A stretch of DNA of 64,000 nt from Neobittarella massiliensis (ex Bilen et al. 2018) (GCF_900289145.1 NZ_OKQO01000001.1:310001-374000), one strand, 5' to 3'; numbered from the stretch's first letter, positions 34,516-43,406 are shown. Numbers and translations: made by a program. The notes: generated by a model from the letters alone, not told the origin.

Positions 34516-35499
34516 TTACACCCCAAAATCCAGCTCTAAGCCGCTCTTCTCGGCGATCTGGTATAAGTGGGCCGTACCGGTGACGTTGCGGTGATCGATG
34601 ACTCGAAAATCGCCGGCCATGGTCTCGGGCAGCAGGTCGCAAAACAGCACGTTGGCTCCGGCGGCGATAGCATCCAGGTTGCCCTGCTCGTCGGCCAGCC
34701 CGTTTTTCAAGTCCTCTCCCGGCTGTTGGGCGGTGATGTTCACCCCCGGTATCATCAGCCGCAAAAGAGCGATCTCCTTCAGGTTGGTCAGCAGGTCGCC
34801 CCGCCCGCCTTCAGCGGCCAGCGGGGTGCCCATGGCCGGCATGTAGGGGATGACCGGCGCCCAGCTGATCTGTAACTCTTTCATCAGCATGATGTCGTCA
34901 GCCAGCTGCTCTATATCCTGTCCGGGAAAGCCCACGATGTTGCCCGAGGCCAGCTTCATACCGCTGGCCTGCACCGCCTCAATGGCCGCCATGCGCTGGG
35001 CAAAGTTGGTAGAGGGGTTGAGCCGGTCAAACGTCTCGGGGTCCGACATCTCAAATTTCATCACGTACTCGTCGGCCCCGGCCGCCCGCAGCTGGGCATA
35101 CTGCTGGGCGCTGTACTCACCGCAGGCCAAGCTCTGGTAGAGCCCCAGCGCGTGGATCTGCTCCACTATGTGCAGCAGATCCTCAAAGTGGGCGCCCGGG
35201 TCCTCTCCCGAAATGAGAAAAATGCGGCCAAACCCGCTCTCTGCAGCCATTTTGGCGGCGGCCACAATCTCGGCCGGGGCAATTCGGTAGCGCTTTACCC
35301 CGGTGTTGCCCGCCCGCATGCCGCAGTACAGGCACTTGTTTTTGCAGATGTTCGAGTACCCCAGCATCGAGGTCACCCGCAGCTGTCCGCCTTTCTGGGC
35401 ATCCAGTGCCGCACCCGCCGCCGGCAAGATCTCGCTTTCAAAGCGGCTTCTGTCCATGCGCAAAACTTCCAGTACCTCCGACCGGGTCGTTATCTCCAT
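34516..35499 (-). CDS. radical SAM enzyme of the HydE/BioB/PylB family
   Basis: 327 residues. Cluster motif CKNKCLYC (about residues 51-58) directly followed by GMRAGNTGVKRYRIAPAEI, closer to HydE (NxCxNxCLYCGxR) than to BioB (CPQ). Other landmarks: ISGEDP, KFEMSDPETFDRLNPS, GNIVGFPGQ, GANVLFCDL. Cytosolic 4Fe-4S/SAM enzyme; substrate unknown. Start ATG 35499 with AGGAG; overlaps the ATPase stop codon. No hydrogenase or HydF/HydG gene is in the window; instead it is the last gene of an ABC importer operon, which suggests it acts on the imported compound. Confidence 0.82.
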   Translation of the reverse strand: MEITTRSEVLEVLRMDRSRFESEILPAAGAALDAQKGGQLRVTSMLGYSNICKNKCLYCGMRAGNTGVKRYRIAPAEIVAAAKMAAESGFGRIFLISGEDPGAHFEDLLHIVEQIHALGLYQSLACGEYSAQQYAQLRAAGADEYVMKFEMSDPETFDRLNPSTNFAQRMAAIEAVQASGMKLASGNIVGFPGQDIEQLADDIMLMKELQISWAPVIPYMPAMGTPLAAEGGRGDLLTNLKEIALLRLMIPGVNITAQQPGEDLKNGLADEQGNLDAIAAGANVLFCDLLPETMAGDFRVIDHRNVTGTAHLYQIAEKSGLELDFGV

Positions 35500-36092
35500 C
35501 ACGGTTCTCCTCTCTGCGCCATAGCCAGCAGCTGTCCGCCCATCTTCCGGGCCTCTTGTTGGTCGTGAGTGATGAGCAGCACGGTGCTACCCTTTGTGTG
35601 GCGCTTTACGTAATCCATAGCCTGCTCGCGGGTGGCGGCGTCCAACCCCTTAAAGGGCTCGTCTAAAAACAGCACTTCGCCGCCAAACAGCACCGCCCGC
35701 GCGATCGATACCCGCCGTTTCATACCGCCGCTAAAGTCCCGTACCGGCTTGTCGAGCGCCGCTTCCTCCAGTCCCAATTGCCGCAGGTGGTCGCGTATAC
35801 GCCCGGTATCGGCCGTGCGCCCCAGTACCATCTTTATGTTCGAGACCGCTGTAAACGGCTCACACAGCCGGTCCTCTTGAAACACGGCGCTCTTTTTTTT
35901 CGGCACGCCGGTGATCGTCCCCTCGTCGGGCGTCAAAAAACCCATCAGCAGCTGTAGCAGGGTGGTCTTGCCGCAGCCGGAGGGACCCATGATACAGCTG
36001 GTCTGCCCCTTTAAAAAGCGGGCGTTTAGATCCTCGAGTACCACCTTGTCGCCAAAGCGCTTGGTGATGCCGCGCAATACGATATCGCTCAC
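35499..36092 (-). CDS. ABC importer ATPase (SsuB/TauB-like)
   Basis: 197 residues, slightly short for the family. Walker A GPSGCGKTT (about 37-45), a Q-loop FQEDRL, signature FSGGMKRRVSIARA, Walker B VLFLDEPFKGLD, switch LITHD. GTG start at 36092, overlapping the permease stop by 4 bases. Energises the permease encoded just upstream. Confidence 0.93.
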   Translation of the reverse strand: MSDIVLRGITKRFGDKVVLEDLNARFLKGQTSCIMGPSGCGKTTLLQLLMGFLTPDEGTITGVPKKKSAVFQEDRLCEPFTAVSNIKMVLGRTADTGRIRDHLRQLGLEEAALDKPVRDFSGGMKRRVSIARAVLFGGEVLFLDEPFKGLDAATREQAMDYVKRHTKGSTVLLITHDQQEARKMGGQLLAMAQRGEP

Positions 36093-36841
36093 AGTCGCTC
36101 CAATCCGGCAAAGGCCCGTTTCAGTAAGGTGATAAACAGTTTTTCAAACAGCACGCTCACCAGCACGATGACCACCGTCCACGATAGCAGATCGGCGGTG
36201 CTCAAGTACACCTTGGCCTCGTATAGCTGCTCCCCGATCGACCCCGATGGGATGCCGATGACCTCGGCGGCGATGCCCGCCTTCCACGACATGCCCAGTG
36301 CCACGCTGCAGGCCGAGAGCAAAAACGGCTGTAATTGCGGCAGGTAGATGTACAGCAGCCGGCGGCGCCAAGGTACTTTAAACAGGTGGGCCATCTCCAC
36401 CAGCTGCCGGTCGGTGGCCTGCATACCCTGTAAGGTGTTAAAGTACACCACTGGAAACACCATCAAAAACGAGATGAATACCGACAAGCTGCTGGCCTGC
36501 AGCCAGATCAGGCTGAGGATGATGAAAGAGGCGACAGGCACCGACTTTACCGCCACGATGAACGGCCACAGCAGCACCTCGATAGCGTGTACCCGGGCCG
36601 ACAGCGCCCCCAGTACCGCCCCGGCGATCAGGGCCAGCAAAAAGCCGGCCACGATGCGCCAAAAACTAAAGCCCACCGTCTGCCAAAATGCGCTCTCGCG
36701 CACCAACTCGGCCAGTCGTCCGGCCACCTTTACCGGGGTCACCAAAAGCAGCTGTTGCCCCAGTGCCATAGCGGCAAATTGCCACAGCACTAAGGCAAAC
36801 AGCACTGCACCGGCGCGCTGCCAGAACAGTTTATTTTTCAT
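36089..36841 (-). CDS. ABC importer permease (SsuC/TauC-like)
   Basis: 250 residues with six membrane segments and the EAA-type loop (AEVIGIPSGSIGEQLYEAKVYL). Start ATG 36841 lies within the 3' end of the binding-protein gene (11-base overlap), showing translational coupling; a longer frame is unlikely. Confidence 0.92.
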   Translation of the reverse strand: MKNKLFWQRAGAVLFALVLWQFAAMALGQQLLLVTPVKVAGRLAELVRESAFWQTVGFSFWRIVAGFLLALIAGAVLGALSARVHAIEVLLWPFIVAVKSVPVASFIILSLIWLQASSLSVFISFLMVFPVVYFNTLQGMQATDRQLVEMAHLFKVPWRRRLLYIYLPQLQPFLLSACSVALGMSWKAGIAAEVIGIPSGSIGEQLYEAKVYLSTADLLSWTVVIVLVSVLFEKLFITLLKRAFAGLERL

Positions 36842-37838
36842 AGTAGAAATCGTCAGCCGGCAGTTTGCCGCCGACCGAGGCGGGGTTCTGGTCATACAGC
36901 ACCTGTAAATAGCCCTTCAGAGCGGTCTTCATCTCGCTGCCGTCAATATAGGTGATATTGCAGTAGGGGATGGCCTTCTGGGCGATGGGCGCCTTGACGA
37001 TATCGTACTTCTCCACCAACTGCGCGGCCGCCTCCACGTTCTGGTTCACATAGTCGGTCGAGGCTTTGTACTCCTCTAAAAATTTCTGTAACTGCTGGGG
37101 GTACTTCTCGGCAAACTCCCGCCGCACGATCAGCCCGGCGGTGATGAACTGGCTGCCGTTATCCAATTTGTCCCACTCACCGGTCAGGTCCAGCGCCACC
37201 CGCAGATCGGCGATCTGGGTGCTGGCCACCGTCACGAACGGCTGGGGCAGCATGGCGATAGCCTGGTCCTGGGTGGCCATCTGGGCCACCACCTCGGTGG
37301 GCTCGCTCTTCCACTCCACCGTCACATCAGTGGCCGGGTCAAGACCGTTTTGCTGCAACAGGTAGTTGAGCGCGTACTCCGGCGTGGAGCCCTTACCGGT
37401 GGCGTAGATGGTCTTGCCCTTTAAGTCGGCCCAGCTGTTTACCGTGTTGCCGCCTTTTTCGGTGATGTAGATCACACCGAGGGTATTGATGGCCAAAAAC
37501 TCCACCGCCCCCTCAGAGTTGTTATAGAGGATGGCCCCCAGGTTGGCCGGTACTGCCAAAATATCGAGCTCTCCCTTGAGCAGCTTGGGGGTCAGCTCGT
37601 CGGCCGATCCGGCCATCGTGAACTCGATCTGGCTCTCACTCTTTTTCTCCTCGGCGTCAGAAAGCAGTTTGACCATACCCATAGAGGTGGGGCCCTTCAG
37701 GCCGCCCAGGCGAATAGTGGTGGTCGCCTCCTGTCCCGAGGAGACATTTCCCTTGTCACCGGTGTCTTTTTCGCCGCAGCCGGCAAACAAAAGGGTCACC
37801 AGCGAAAGCGCCAGCAGCGCAGACAGTACTCTCTTCAC
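36831..37838 (-). CDS. ABC importer substrate-binding lipoprotein (NMT1/SsuA-like)
   Basis: 335 residues. Lipobox FAGC (Cys21) followed by a Ser/Gly-rich linker. Type II binding fold: TIRLGGLKGPTSMGMVKLL, GELDILAVPANLGAILYN, GKTIYATGKGSTPEYALNYLLQQNGL, RREFAEKYPQQLQKFLEEY. Such proteins bind small organic ions (sulfonates, thiamin precursors and others); the ligand is not evident. GTG/ATG start at 37838 with AGAGAGGGA. First gene of the operon SBP-permease-ATPase-radical SAM. Confidence 0.92.
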   Translation of the reverse strand: MKRVLSALLALSLVTLLFAGCGEKDTGDKGNVSSGQEATTTIRLGGLKGPTSMGMVKLLSDAEEKKSESQIEFTMAGSADELTPKLLKGELDILAVPANLGAILYNNSEGAVEFLAINTLGVIYITEKGGNTVNSWADLKGKTIYATGKGSTPEYALNYLLQQNGLDPATDVTVEWKSEPTEVVAQMATQDQAIAMLPQPFVTVASTQIADLRVALDLTGEWDKLDNGSQFITAGLIVRREFAEKYPQQLQKFLEEYKASTDYVNQNVEAAAQLVEKYDIVKAPIAQKAIPYCNITYIDGSEMKTALKGYLQVLYDQNPASVGGKLPADDFYYEK

Positions 37839-37932
37839 AAAAATTCCCTCTCTCTCTTTTTAAACGGGCGCCCGTTTTTTGCCACAGGGCCCCAAAACGC
37901 AAACATACGCCGCCATCTCTGGCCGCGTATGT

Positions 37933-37975
37933 ATCATACCCCATATTTCTGCTGTATGCCGTTGCATTTGCAACG
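37933..37975 (-). promoter_or_regulatory. Crp/Fnr-type dyad at about -41.5 of the ABC/radical SAM operon promoter
   Basis: Perfect dyad CGTTGCA-TT-TGCAACG at 37960-37975 (plus-strand reading). On the minus strand TATGAT (37933-37938) fits a -10, giving a start near 37926; the dyad centre is then about 41.5 bases upstream, the class II activator position. No good -35 hexamer is present, as expected for an activator-dependent promoter. A hairpin (ACATACGC / GCGTATGT, 37903-37932) spans the start region. Confidence 0.65.
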
Positions 37976-38000
37976 AAATGGCCGGTCTGTCAAAATATTG

Positions 38001-38693
38001 TCAGAGGGTGGGTCCCATCGACGAGAGCAGTTCAAACTGATTTTTGTGAAATCGCAGCACGCCTTCGCGCTGCATCTTCGACAGCTCCCGCGACAGCGCG
38101 CTGCGGTCGGTGCCCAGGTAGGCGGCCATGTCCTGTCGGCCAAAAGGCACCGTAAAGCGGTTGCTGCCGGCGCGGTGGGCACACTGGGTAAAAAACACCA
38201 CCAGCTTTCCCCGCAGCGTGTTTTTCGAGAGCACCTGCACCCGGTCATTCATCGACAGCGCCTTGCCGGCCAGCAGCGCAATGAACCGCTCCACCAGCAG
38301 GTGGTCCTGGGGGTCGCCGCCGCAGGCGCGGTGTATGGCTGCCGTCTGCATCCAAAGCACCCGGGTATCGCTGGCCGCCACGACAGAGATGGGCTGCTCC
38401 TCCACCGCCAAAAAGCACATCGACTCGCCAAAGGTACTGCCCGGCCCCACCCCGGCCATAATGATCTGGTTGCCGTCGATATCGTCCATAAACACCTGTA
38501 CGCTGCCGGTGAGCACCAGCCCAAACCGCGCCAGCGTACTGCCGCAGCGGTGTAGCAGCGCCCCTTTGGGGTACTGCCCGGGCAGCGCGTCAAAAAAAGC
38601 CAGTGCCCGCTGCAGCGCCGGCCCCTGCAGGCCGCAAAACAGTTCGCTCTTCTGCAGGGCCGCCAGGTCCTCGGCCGTCAGTGTCAGCGCCAT
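38001..38693 (-). CDS. Crp/Fnr family regulator
   Basis: 230 residues. Cyclic-nucleotide-binding-like beta-roll (about 20-130, with PGSTFGESMCFLAVEEQPISVVA), long dimer helix, and winged HTH (GRQDMAAYLGTDRSALSRELSKMQREGVLRF). No Fnr-type N-terminal Cys cluster. The recognition helix (TDRSALSRELSKM) is near the Crp/Fnr/PrfA type. It lies 160 bases upstream of, and parallel to, the ABC/radical SAM operon whose promoter bears a matching dyad, so it is the likely activator. Confidence 0.9.
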   Translation of the reverse strand: MALTLTAEDLAALQKSELFCGLQGPALQRALAFFDALPGQYPKGALLHRCGSTLARFGLVLTGSVQVFMDDIDGNQIIMAGVGPGSTFGESMCFLAVEEQPISVVAASDTRVLWMQTAAIHRACGGDPQDHLLVERFIALLAGKALSMNDRVQVLSKNTLRGKLVVFFTQCAHRAGSNRFTVPFGRQDMAAYLGTDRSALSRELSKMQREGVLRFHKNQFELLSSMGPTL

Positions 38694-38726
38694 AACGCCC
38701 CTCCTCTTTTCCGGCGCGCAGGCCGG

Positions 38727-40262
38727 TCACATCAGCGGTGCCACCAGCCGGATCACGTCCTGCGCCAGCCGGGTGAAAAAGCCGCAGCGGCAGTCCTCTT
38801 CGGTGATCTCCTGGCACACCTGTAAAGTCTGTAAAAAATCGCTTTTTACTTCGCCCACCGCCCGGCTGCCGCACATCCATACCCCGCACTCAAAGTGCAG
38901 GTACAGGCTGCGAAAATCCATGTTGGTGGTGCCCACCGTGGCCACCTCGTCGTCCGATACGAACGTCTTGGCGTGGATGAACCCCTCGGTGTACTCGTAG
39001 ATGCGCACCCCGCCCTGGATCAGCTCCCGGTAGTACGAGCGGGTGGTCATGTGCACCAGCCACTTGTCCCACTTGTGCGGGGTGATGATGCGCACATCCA
39101 CCCCGCTCTTGGCCGCCAGGCACAGCGCCGACACCATGCTGTCGTCCACGATCAGGTACGGGGTGGTGATGTACAGGTAATCTTTGGCCCCGGCGATCAT
39201 CTGCATGTACACGTGTTCCCCCACGTTTTCTTTATCCATGGGGCTGTCGGCATAGGGCTGTACCAGTCCGTCGCTCTGCTGGGGGCAGGGGCCGTCTGCC
39301 CAGGGGTAGTAGCCGGCAAAGTCCTCCGGCTGTTTCTGGTAGAGCGACCACATCTGCAAAAACATCAGCGTAAAGCTCCAGGCGGCAGCCCCCTCTACCA
39401 TAATGCCGGCATCTTTCCAGCGCCCGTGCTTTTCGTACACGTCGATATACTCGTCGGCCAGGTTGATCCCGCCGGTAAAGGCCACCTTGCCGTCTATCGA
39501 GATGATCTTGCGGTGGTCGCGGTTATTTTGCCGCGCAGTGAGCATGGGCCTAAAGGGGGAGAACACCGCGCAGCGGATGCCTGCGCGCTCCATCTGTTGG
39601 GGAAAGTCGGTGGGCAGCAGCAAAAAACAGCCCAGGTCGTCGTACAGCAGCCGCACATCTACCCCCTGGGCCGCCTTGCACCGCAGCACCTGAAAAATGC
39701 TGTCCCACATCACGCCCTGCTGCACGATGAAGTACTCTAAAAAAATATAGCGCTCGGCTCTCTCCAGCTCCAAGAGCAGCCGCTCCAGTTTTGCCTTGCC
39801 CGAGGGGAAATAGGTGGTCTGGCTGTGGCCGTACACCGGAAAGCCCACGAACTGCTGCAGGTAGCGCATCTGTGCCACGTGCTGCGGCGCCTGCCGGGCC
39901 GCTTGCAAAAAACAGTCTCCGGGCAGGTAAAAAAGCGGTGCCGCCATCTCCTGCGCGGCCTGGATCTGCCGCGAGAATTTTTTGGTCGAGGTCTGAAAGT
40001 TGAACACCAGGTAGAGCAGCCCGCCAAACACCGGAAACAGCAGGATCAAAAATACCCAGGTCAGCTTATAGGCGCCCTTATCGCGGGTGGATACGATCTG
40101 CAGCGACACCACCAGACTAATGGCCACCAGCACCCAGTTGACCGCCTGCGAGGCCCGGCTGCCGCTGATGATGAGATACAGCATGCACCCCATCTGTAAA
40201 AGAATGAGAAACGCCACCAACATACGGCGGCGAAACAGCTCGCGAAACCACTTTTTTTGCAC
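38727..40262 (-). CDS. cls: cardiolipin synthase (phospholipase D family)
   Basis: 511 residues. Two N-terminal membrane segments (about 12-55 after a basic start), then two PLD HKD motifs: HRKIISIDGKVAFTGG (first) and HAKTFVSDDEVATVGTTN (second). It joins two phosphatidylglycerols into cardiolipin at the membrane. Start GTG 40262 with GGGGGAG 7 bases upstream is preferred to the TTG at 40280, which lies on the SD itself. 33 bases separate it from the Crp gene downstream. Confidence 0.93.
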   Translation of the reverse strand: MQKKWFRELFRRRMLVAFLILLQMGCMLYLIISGSRASQAVNWVLVAISLVVSLQIVSTRDKGAYKLTWVFLILLFPVFGGLLYLVFNFQTSTKKFSRQIQAAQEMAAPLFYLPGDCFLQAARQAPQHVAQMRYLQQFVGFPVYGHSQTTYFPSGKAKLERLLLELERAERYIFLEYFIVQQGVMWDSIFQVLRCKAAQGVDVRLLYDDLGCFLLLPTDFPQQMERAGIRCAVFSPFRPMLTARQNNRDHRKIISIDGKVAFTGGINLADEYIDVYEKHGRWKDAGIMVEGAAAWSFTLMFLQMWSLYQKQPEDFAGYYPWADGPCPQQSDGLVQPYADSPMDKENVGEHVYMQMIAGAKDYLYITTPYLIVDDSMVSALCLAAKSGVDVRIITPHKWDKWLVHMTTRSYYRELIQGGVRIYEYTEGFIHAKTFVSDDEVATVGTTNMDFRSLYLHFECGVWMCGSRAVGEVKSDFLQTLQVCQEITEEDCRCGFFTRLAQDVIRLVAPLM

Positions 40263-40389
40263 CGGACCGCTCCCCCTCAAAAGATCGCCCGGTCACATAT
40301 CAGGCGGTCTGCACATCACTTCCACCCCCATTATAACAGATTACCGCCGCGCTGGGTACCTGTCTGCTGTTTGGGAGCTGGCCAGCACC

Positions 40390-40419
40390 AAAAAAGGTGG
40401 CGCCGCACAGGCGCCACCT
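40390..40419 (-). terminator. terminator of the second ABC importer operon
   Basis: AGGTGGCGCC / GGCGCCACCT stem with T6 on the minus strand, 24 bases past the binding-protein stop. Confidence 0.92.
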
Positions 40420-40442
40420 CCTATAAAATGTTTCTGTCCCGC

Positions 40443-41462
40443 TCAGCCCTTTACCGCTTTTTCGGCAAAGGTGTTGTTGACCAGTTTCGAGTAGTCGGCG
40501 CGCGCATCCAGCTCACCGGCCTCGCTCATGATGTCCTGCAGCTTTTCAAAAGACTGCTCCTCCATCACCGGGTCGGTGCTCCAGGCGTCGATATCCTTGT
40601 AGCGCTGTACCACCGTCTCCAAAATATCCATGTCGGTGTCGGCAAACGACGGGGCGATCGCTTTGGCGATCTCGGCGGCCGAGTGCTCCTGCACCCACTG
40701 CTGGCCCCGGTACAGAGCGTTTACAAATTTCTGGTACAGCTCCGGCTTTTCAGCCAGCAGGTCTTTGTTGGCAAAGTAGGCGGTGTAGGGGATCTCGCCG
40801 CTCTCCTCGCCGATCGAGGCCACGATATAGCCTTTACCCTCTTTTTCCATCATCGAGGCGGTGGGCTCGAACACGGTGACAAAGTCGCCGGTACCGCCGG
40901 TAAAGGCGCCGGCCATGGCCGAGAACTGGATGCTGTCGTCAAACACCACATCGGTGCCGGGGGTCAGCCCTTTCTCTTTCACCACGTGCTCCAGCGTCAT
41001 GTAGGGAACGCCGCCTTTGCGGCCCGGCAGCAGGCTCTTGCCCTTTAAGCTGTTCCAGTCAAACGACTCCACCTTCTCGCGGCCCATCAAAAACGAGCCG
41101 TCGCGCTTGGTGACCTGGGCAAAGATCTGGCTGTAGTCCTTCTTGCCCTCGTTATAGATGTAGATGGCCGCCTCGGGGCCGCCAAAGCCGATGTCGATAG
41201 AGCCCGACAGCACCGCGGCCATCACCTTGTCGGTACCCTGACCGGCCGACAGCTCGATATCCAGTCCCTCGTCCTCAAAAAAACCCAGATTGATGGCGGC
41301 GTACTGGGGGGCGTAGAATACCGAGTGGGTGACCTCGCTCACCTTCACTTTGGTCAGCTCTTTCTTATCCCCCTCTTTTTTGCTGGACGAACAGCCGGTG
41401 AAGATGCCGGCAGTCACGGCCAGCGCCATAACGGCGGCCAGCGCTTTGGTGCTTTTTTTCAT
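40443..41462 (-). CDS. ABC importer substrate-binding lipoprotein (NMT1/THI5-like)
   Basis: 339 residues. Lipobox FTGC (Cys22) then SSSKKEGDKK. NMT1-like fold: HSVFYAPQYAAINLGFFEDEGLDIELSAGQGTDKVMAAVLSGSIDIGFGGPEAAIYIYNEG, the arrangement of pyrimidine/thiamin precursor, nitrate or sulfonate binders. Ligand unknown. SD AAAGGAG precedes ATG 41462; the longer frame runs through the upstream hairpin. Last gene of the operon, 143 bases after the permease. Confidence 0.92.
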   Translation of the reverse strand: MKKSTKALAAVMALAVTAGIFTGCSSSKKEGDKKELTKVKVSEVTHSVFYAPQYAAINLGFFEDEGLDIELSAGQGTDKVMAAVLSGSIDIGFGGPEAAIYIYNEGKKDYSQIFAQVTKRDGSFLMGREKVESFDWNSLKGKSLLPGRKGGVPYMTLEHVVKEKGLTPGTDVVFDDSIQFSAMAGAFTGGTGDFVTVFEPTASMMEKEGKGYIVASIGEESGEIPYTAYFANKDLLAEKPELYQKFVNALYRGQQWVQEHSAAEIAKAIAPSFADTDMDILETVVQRYKDIDAWSTDPVMEEQSFEKLQDIMSEAGELDARADYSKLVNNTFAEKAVKG

Positions 41463-41559
41463 GGCGTACACTCCTTTATGTAGTTTGGGCCGCAGTGGTG
41501 GTGCGGCCTGCAGATATACCGGTTTATGCGCCGGCGGCAAAAAGTGTTCCAAAATCGGT

Positions 41560-41590
41560 GGGGCGCCGGCCAAAATCTGGCCGGCGCCCC
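41560..41590. other. intercistronic hairpin between permease and binding-protein genes
   Basis: Perfect 12-base stem GGGGCGCCGGCC with its complement; no long T-run. Likely protects or partly terminates the mRNA so that the binding protein is made in a different amount than the permease. Confidence 0.7.
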
Positions 41591-41605
41591 GCAAAAGTTC
41601 TATTT

Positions 41606-42433
41606 TCAGTGCCCGCGCAGACGGTGGCCCAGGTGCCGGGTCACCAGCAGCTCAATGATCACGACCACCTCGTAGAGCAGGGCGGCCAGCACCGCCAAAA
41701 TGATCACGCTGGCCATCACCAGGTCCATCTGGAACACCTGCCCGCCGTATACGATCAGGTAGCCCAGCCCGGCTTTTGACACCAAAAACTCACCGGCGAT
41801 CACGCCCACCAGCGACAGGCCGATATTCACCTTGAGGGAGTTAAACAGCGTGTGCAGGTTGGCCGGGAACACGATCTTTGAAAACAGCTGCATGCGGCTG
41901 GCGCCAAAGGTGCGGGCCATCTTCATGGTCTCGGGGTCGGTGGCTAAAAAGCCGTTTAGCATCTCCATCACCGTCACGATCAGCGAGATGGCCAGCGCCA
42001 TCACGATGATGGCCTGCATGCCGGCCCCCACCCAAATAATGATCACCGGCCCCAGCGCGATCTTGGGCAGCGAGTTGAGCACCACCAGGTACGGCTCCGA
42101 CACCTTCGATAGAAAAGGAGACCACCAAAGCAAAATGGCAATACCTACCCCCAACATCACCCCGGCCAAAAACCCGATCAAGGTCTCCAGACAGGTGACG
42201 CCGATATGTAGGGCCAAACCGTTTTGGGCGGCGTTTAAAAATGTTTTGGCGATACGCGACGGCTGGCTCATCACAAAGCTGTCGATGATGCCGACCTGTG
42301 CCAGTATCTCCCACAGCGACAAGATCGCCAGCAGAATGGTGATCTGCGTAAAGCGAATGCGGTTTTTGCGGCGGCGCACCTTTTGCAGGTACAGCGCCCG
42401 CTCTTTAGAAACGACGGCAGTTGCCTCAGTCAT
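41606..42433 (-). CDS. ABC importer permease (SsuC/ThiX-like)
   Basis: 275 residues: basic N-terminus (about 1-28), then six membrane segments and an EAA-type loop (ARTFGASRMQLFSKIVFPANLHTLFNSLKVNIGLS). ATG 42433 overlaps the ATPase stop by 8 bases, so translation is coupled. Confidence 0.93.
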   Translation of the reverse strand: MTEATAVVSKERALYLQKVRRRKNRIRFTQITILLAILSLWEILAQVGIIDSFVMSQPSRIAKTFLNAAQNGLALHIGVTCLETLIGFLAGVMLGVGIAILLWWSPFLSKVSEPYLVVLNSLPKIALGPVIIIWVGAGMQAIIVMALAISLIVTVMEMLNGFLATDPETMKMARTFGASRMQLFSKIVFPANLHTLFNSLKVNIGLSLVGVIAGEFLVSKAGLGYLIVYGGQVFQMDLVMASVIILAVLAALLYEVVVIIELLVTRHLGHRLRGH

Positions 42434-43193
42434 TTTGGTCCAGCTCCTTCCAGATCAGGTTGAAGTAGTGGCTGAATTTGGGATTGTTGCGGCGCTGCAG
42501 CGGGGCCATACCGGCGGGTTCGAACTCGATGATATGGGTGTTTTTCACCGTGGCCGGCCGGGCCGACAACACCACGATGCGGTCAGACATGCTGATGGCC
42601 TCGGGAATGTCGTGGGTCACCATCAACGTGGTCTTGTGTTCCCGCTTTAAGATCTGGTAGATGTCGTCGGTCACCGTCAGCCGGGTCTGGTAGTCCAGCG
42701 CCGAAAACGCCTCGTCCAGCAGCAAGATCTGGGGGCGCACCGCCAATGTCCGTATCAGCGCCGCCCGCTGCCGCATGCCGCCCGAGAGCTGTGAGGGGTA
42801 CTTGTCGCGAAACTCGTACAGCTCATAGGTCTTCAGCAGCTGCTCGGCGTGCTCGGTGTTCTCCGGGGTCAATAGCCCGCGTATCTCCAGCCCCAGCAAC
42901 ACGTTGCGCCAAATGGTCCGCCACTCCAGCAAGTTGTCTTTTTGCAGCATGTAGCCGATCTGGCTCGAGATACCGCTGACAGGTTGTCCCGCCAGATAGA
43001 CATGGCCGTAGGTGGGCCTATCCAGCCCCGCCACGATAGACAGCAGGGTGGATTTGCCGCAGCCCGACGGCCCCACGATGCTGATGAACTCCCCCTCGTC
43101 TACCGAAAAGGTGATATTTTGAATGGCGGTGACTTCGCCGTTTTGCGCCTGGTACTTCTGCGATACATGGTCTACTTTTAAAATACTGTCCAC
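42426..43193 (-). CDS. ABC importer ATPase (SsuB/ThiZ-like)
   Basis: 255 residues, with Walker A GPSGCGKST (about 41-49), signature LSGGMRQRAALIRTLA, Walker B ILLLDEAFSALD (note DEAF), and switch VTHD. GTG start 43193 with AGGAGG 8 bases upstream. First gene of the importer operon; its leader contains a terminator-like hairpin. Confidence 0.94.
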   Translation of the reverse strand: MDSILKVDHVSQKYQAQNGEVTAIQNITFSVDEGEFISIVGPSGCGKSTLLSIVAGLDRPTYGHVYLAGQPVSGISSQIGYMLQKDNLLEWRTIWRNVLLGLEIRGLLTPENTEHAEQLLKTYELYEFRDKYPSQLSGGMRQRAALIRTLAVRPQILLLDEAFSALDYQTRLTVTDDIYQILKREHKTTLMVTHDIPEAISMSDRIVVLSARPATVKNTHIIEFEPAGMAPLQRRNNPKFSHYFNLIWKELDQND

Positions 43194-43237
43194 TGTTAAA
43201 ACCTCCTAGGCAATTATCAGATCGCCGGGGCGGGCCA

Positions 43238-43279
43238 AAAAGGGGAGAGAGCCCGGCATCCTGTGCACCGGGCGCTCTT
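43238..43279 (-). promoter_or_regulatory. terminator-like hairpin in the ABC operon leader
   Basis: Minus-strand stem AGAGCGCCCGG with CCGGGCTCT, then CCCCTTTTT, between the promoter region and the ATPase start. A second stem (GTGGGC / GCCCAC) lies just upstream. This layout suits attenuation or a riboswitch; it does not match the TPP or ykkC consensus motifs I know. Confidence 0.45.
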
Positions 43280-43345
43280 GTGTGGGCAGTCGGTGGCCCA
43301 CCCGCCGATACTAGTAGTGTATGAGCAGCGGCCGCGATGGGTGCA

Positions 43346-43374
43346 TTGTGCCGCACGCCCCGCTGTGGTATAGT
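43346..43374 (+). promoter_or_regulatory. sigma-A promoter of luxS
   Basis: TTGTGC (43346-43351), 17-base spacer, TATAGT (43369-43374), 32 bases before the ATG. Confidence 0.65.
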
Positions 43375-43406
43375 AAAAGGCAAAAAGTACGAGAGGATGA
43401 GACCCC

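Noticed and set aside
43194-43260. TPP riboswitch upstream of the second NMT1-type importer
   Set aside because: A GATCTGATAAT stretch recalls the TPP motif, but the CUGAGA element and the proper P2-P5 arrangement are missing.
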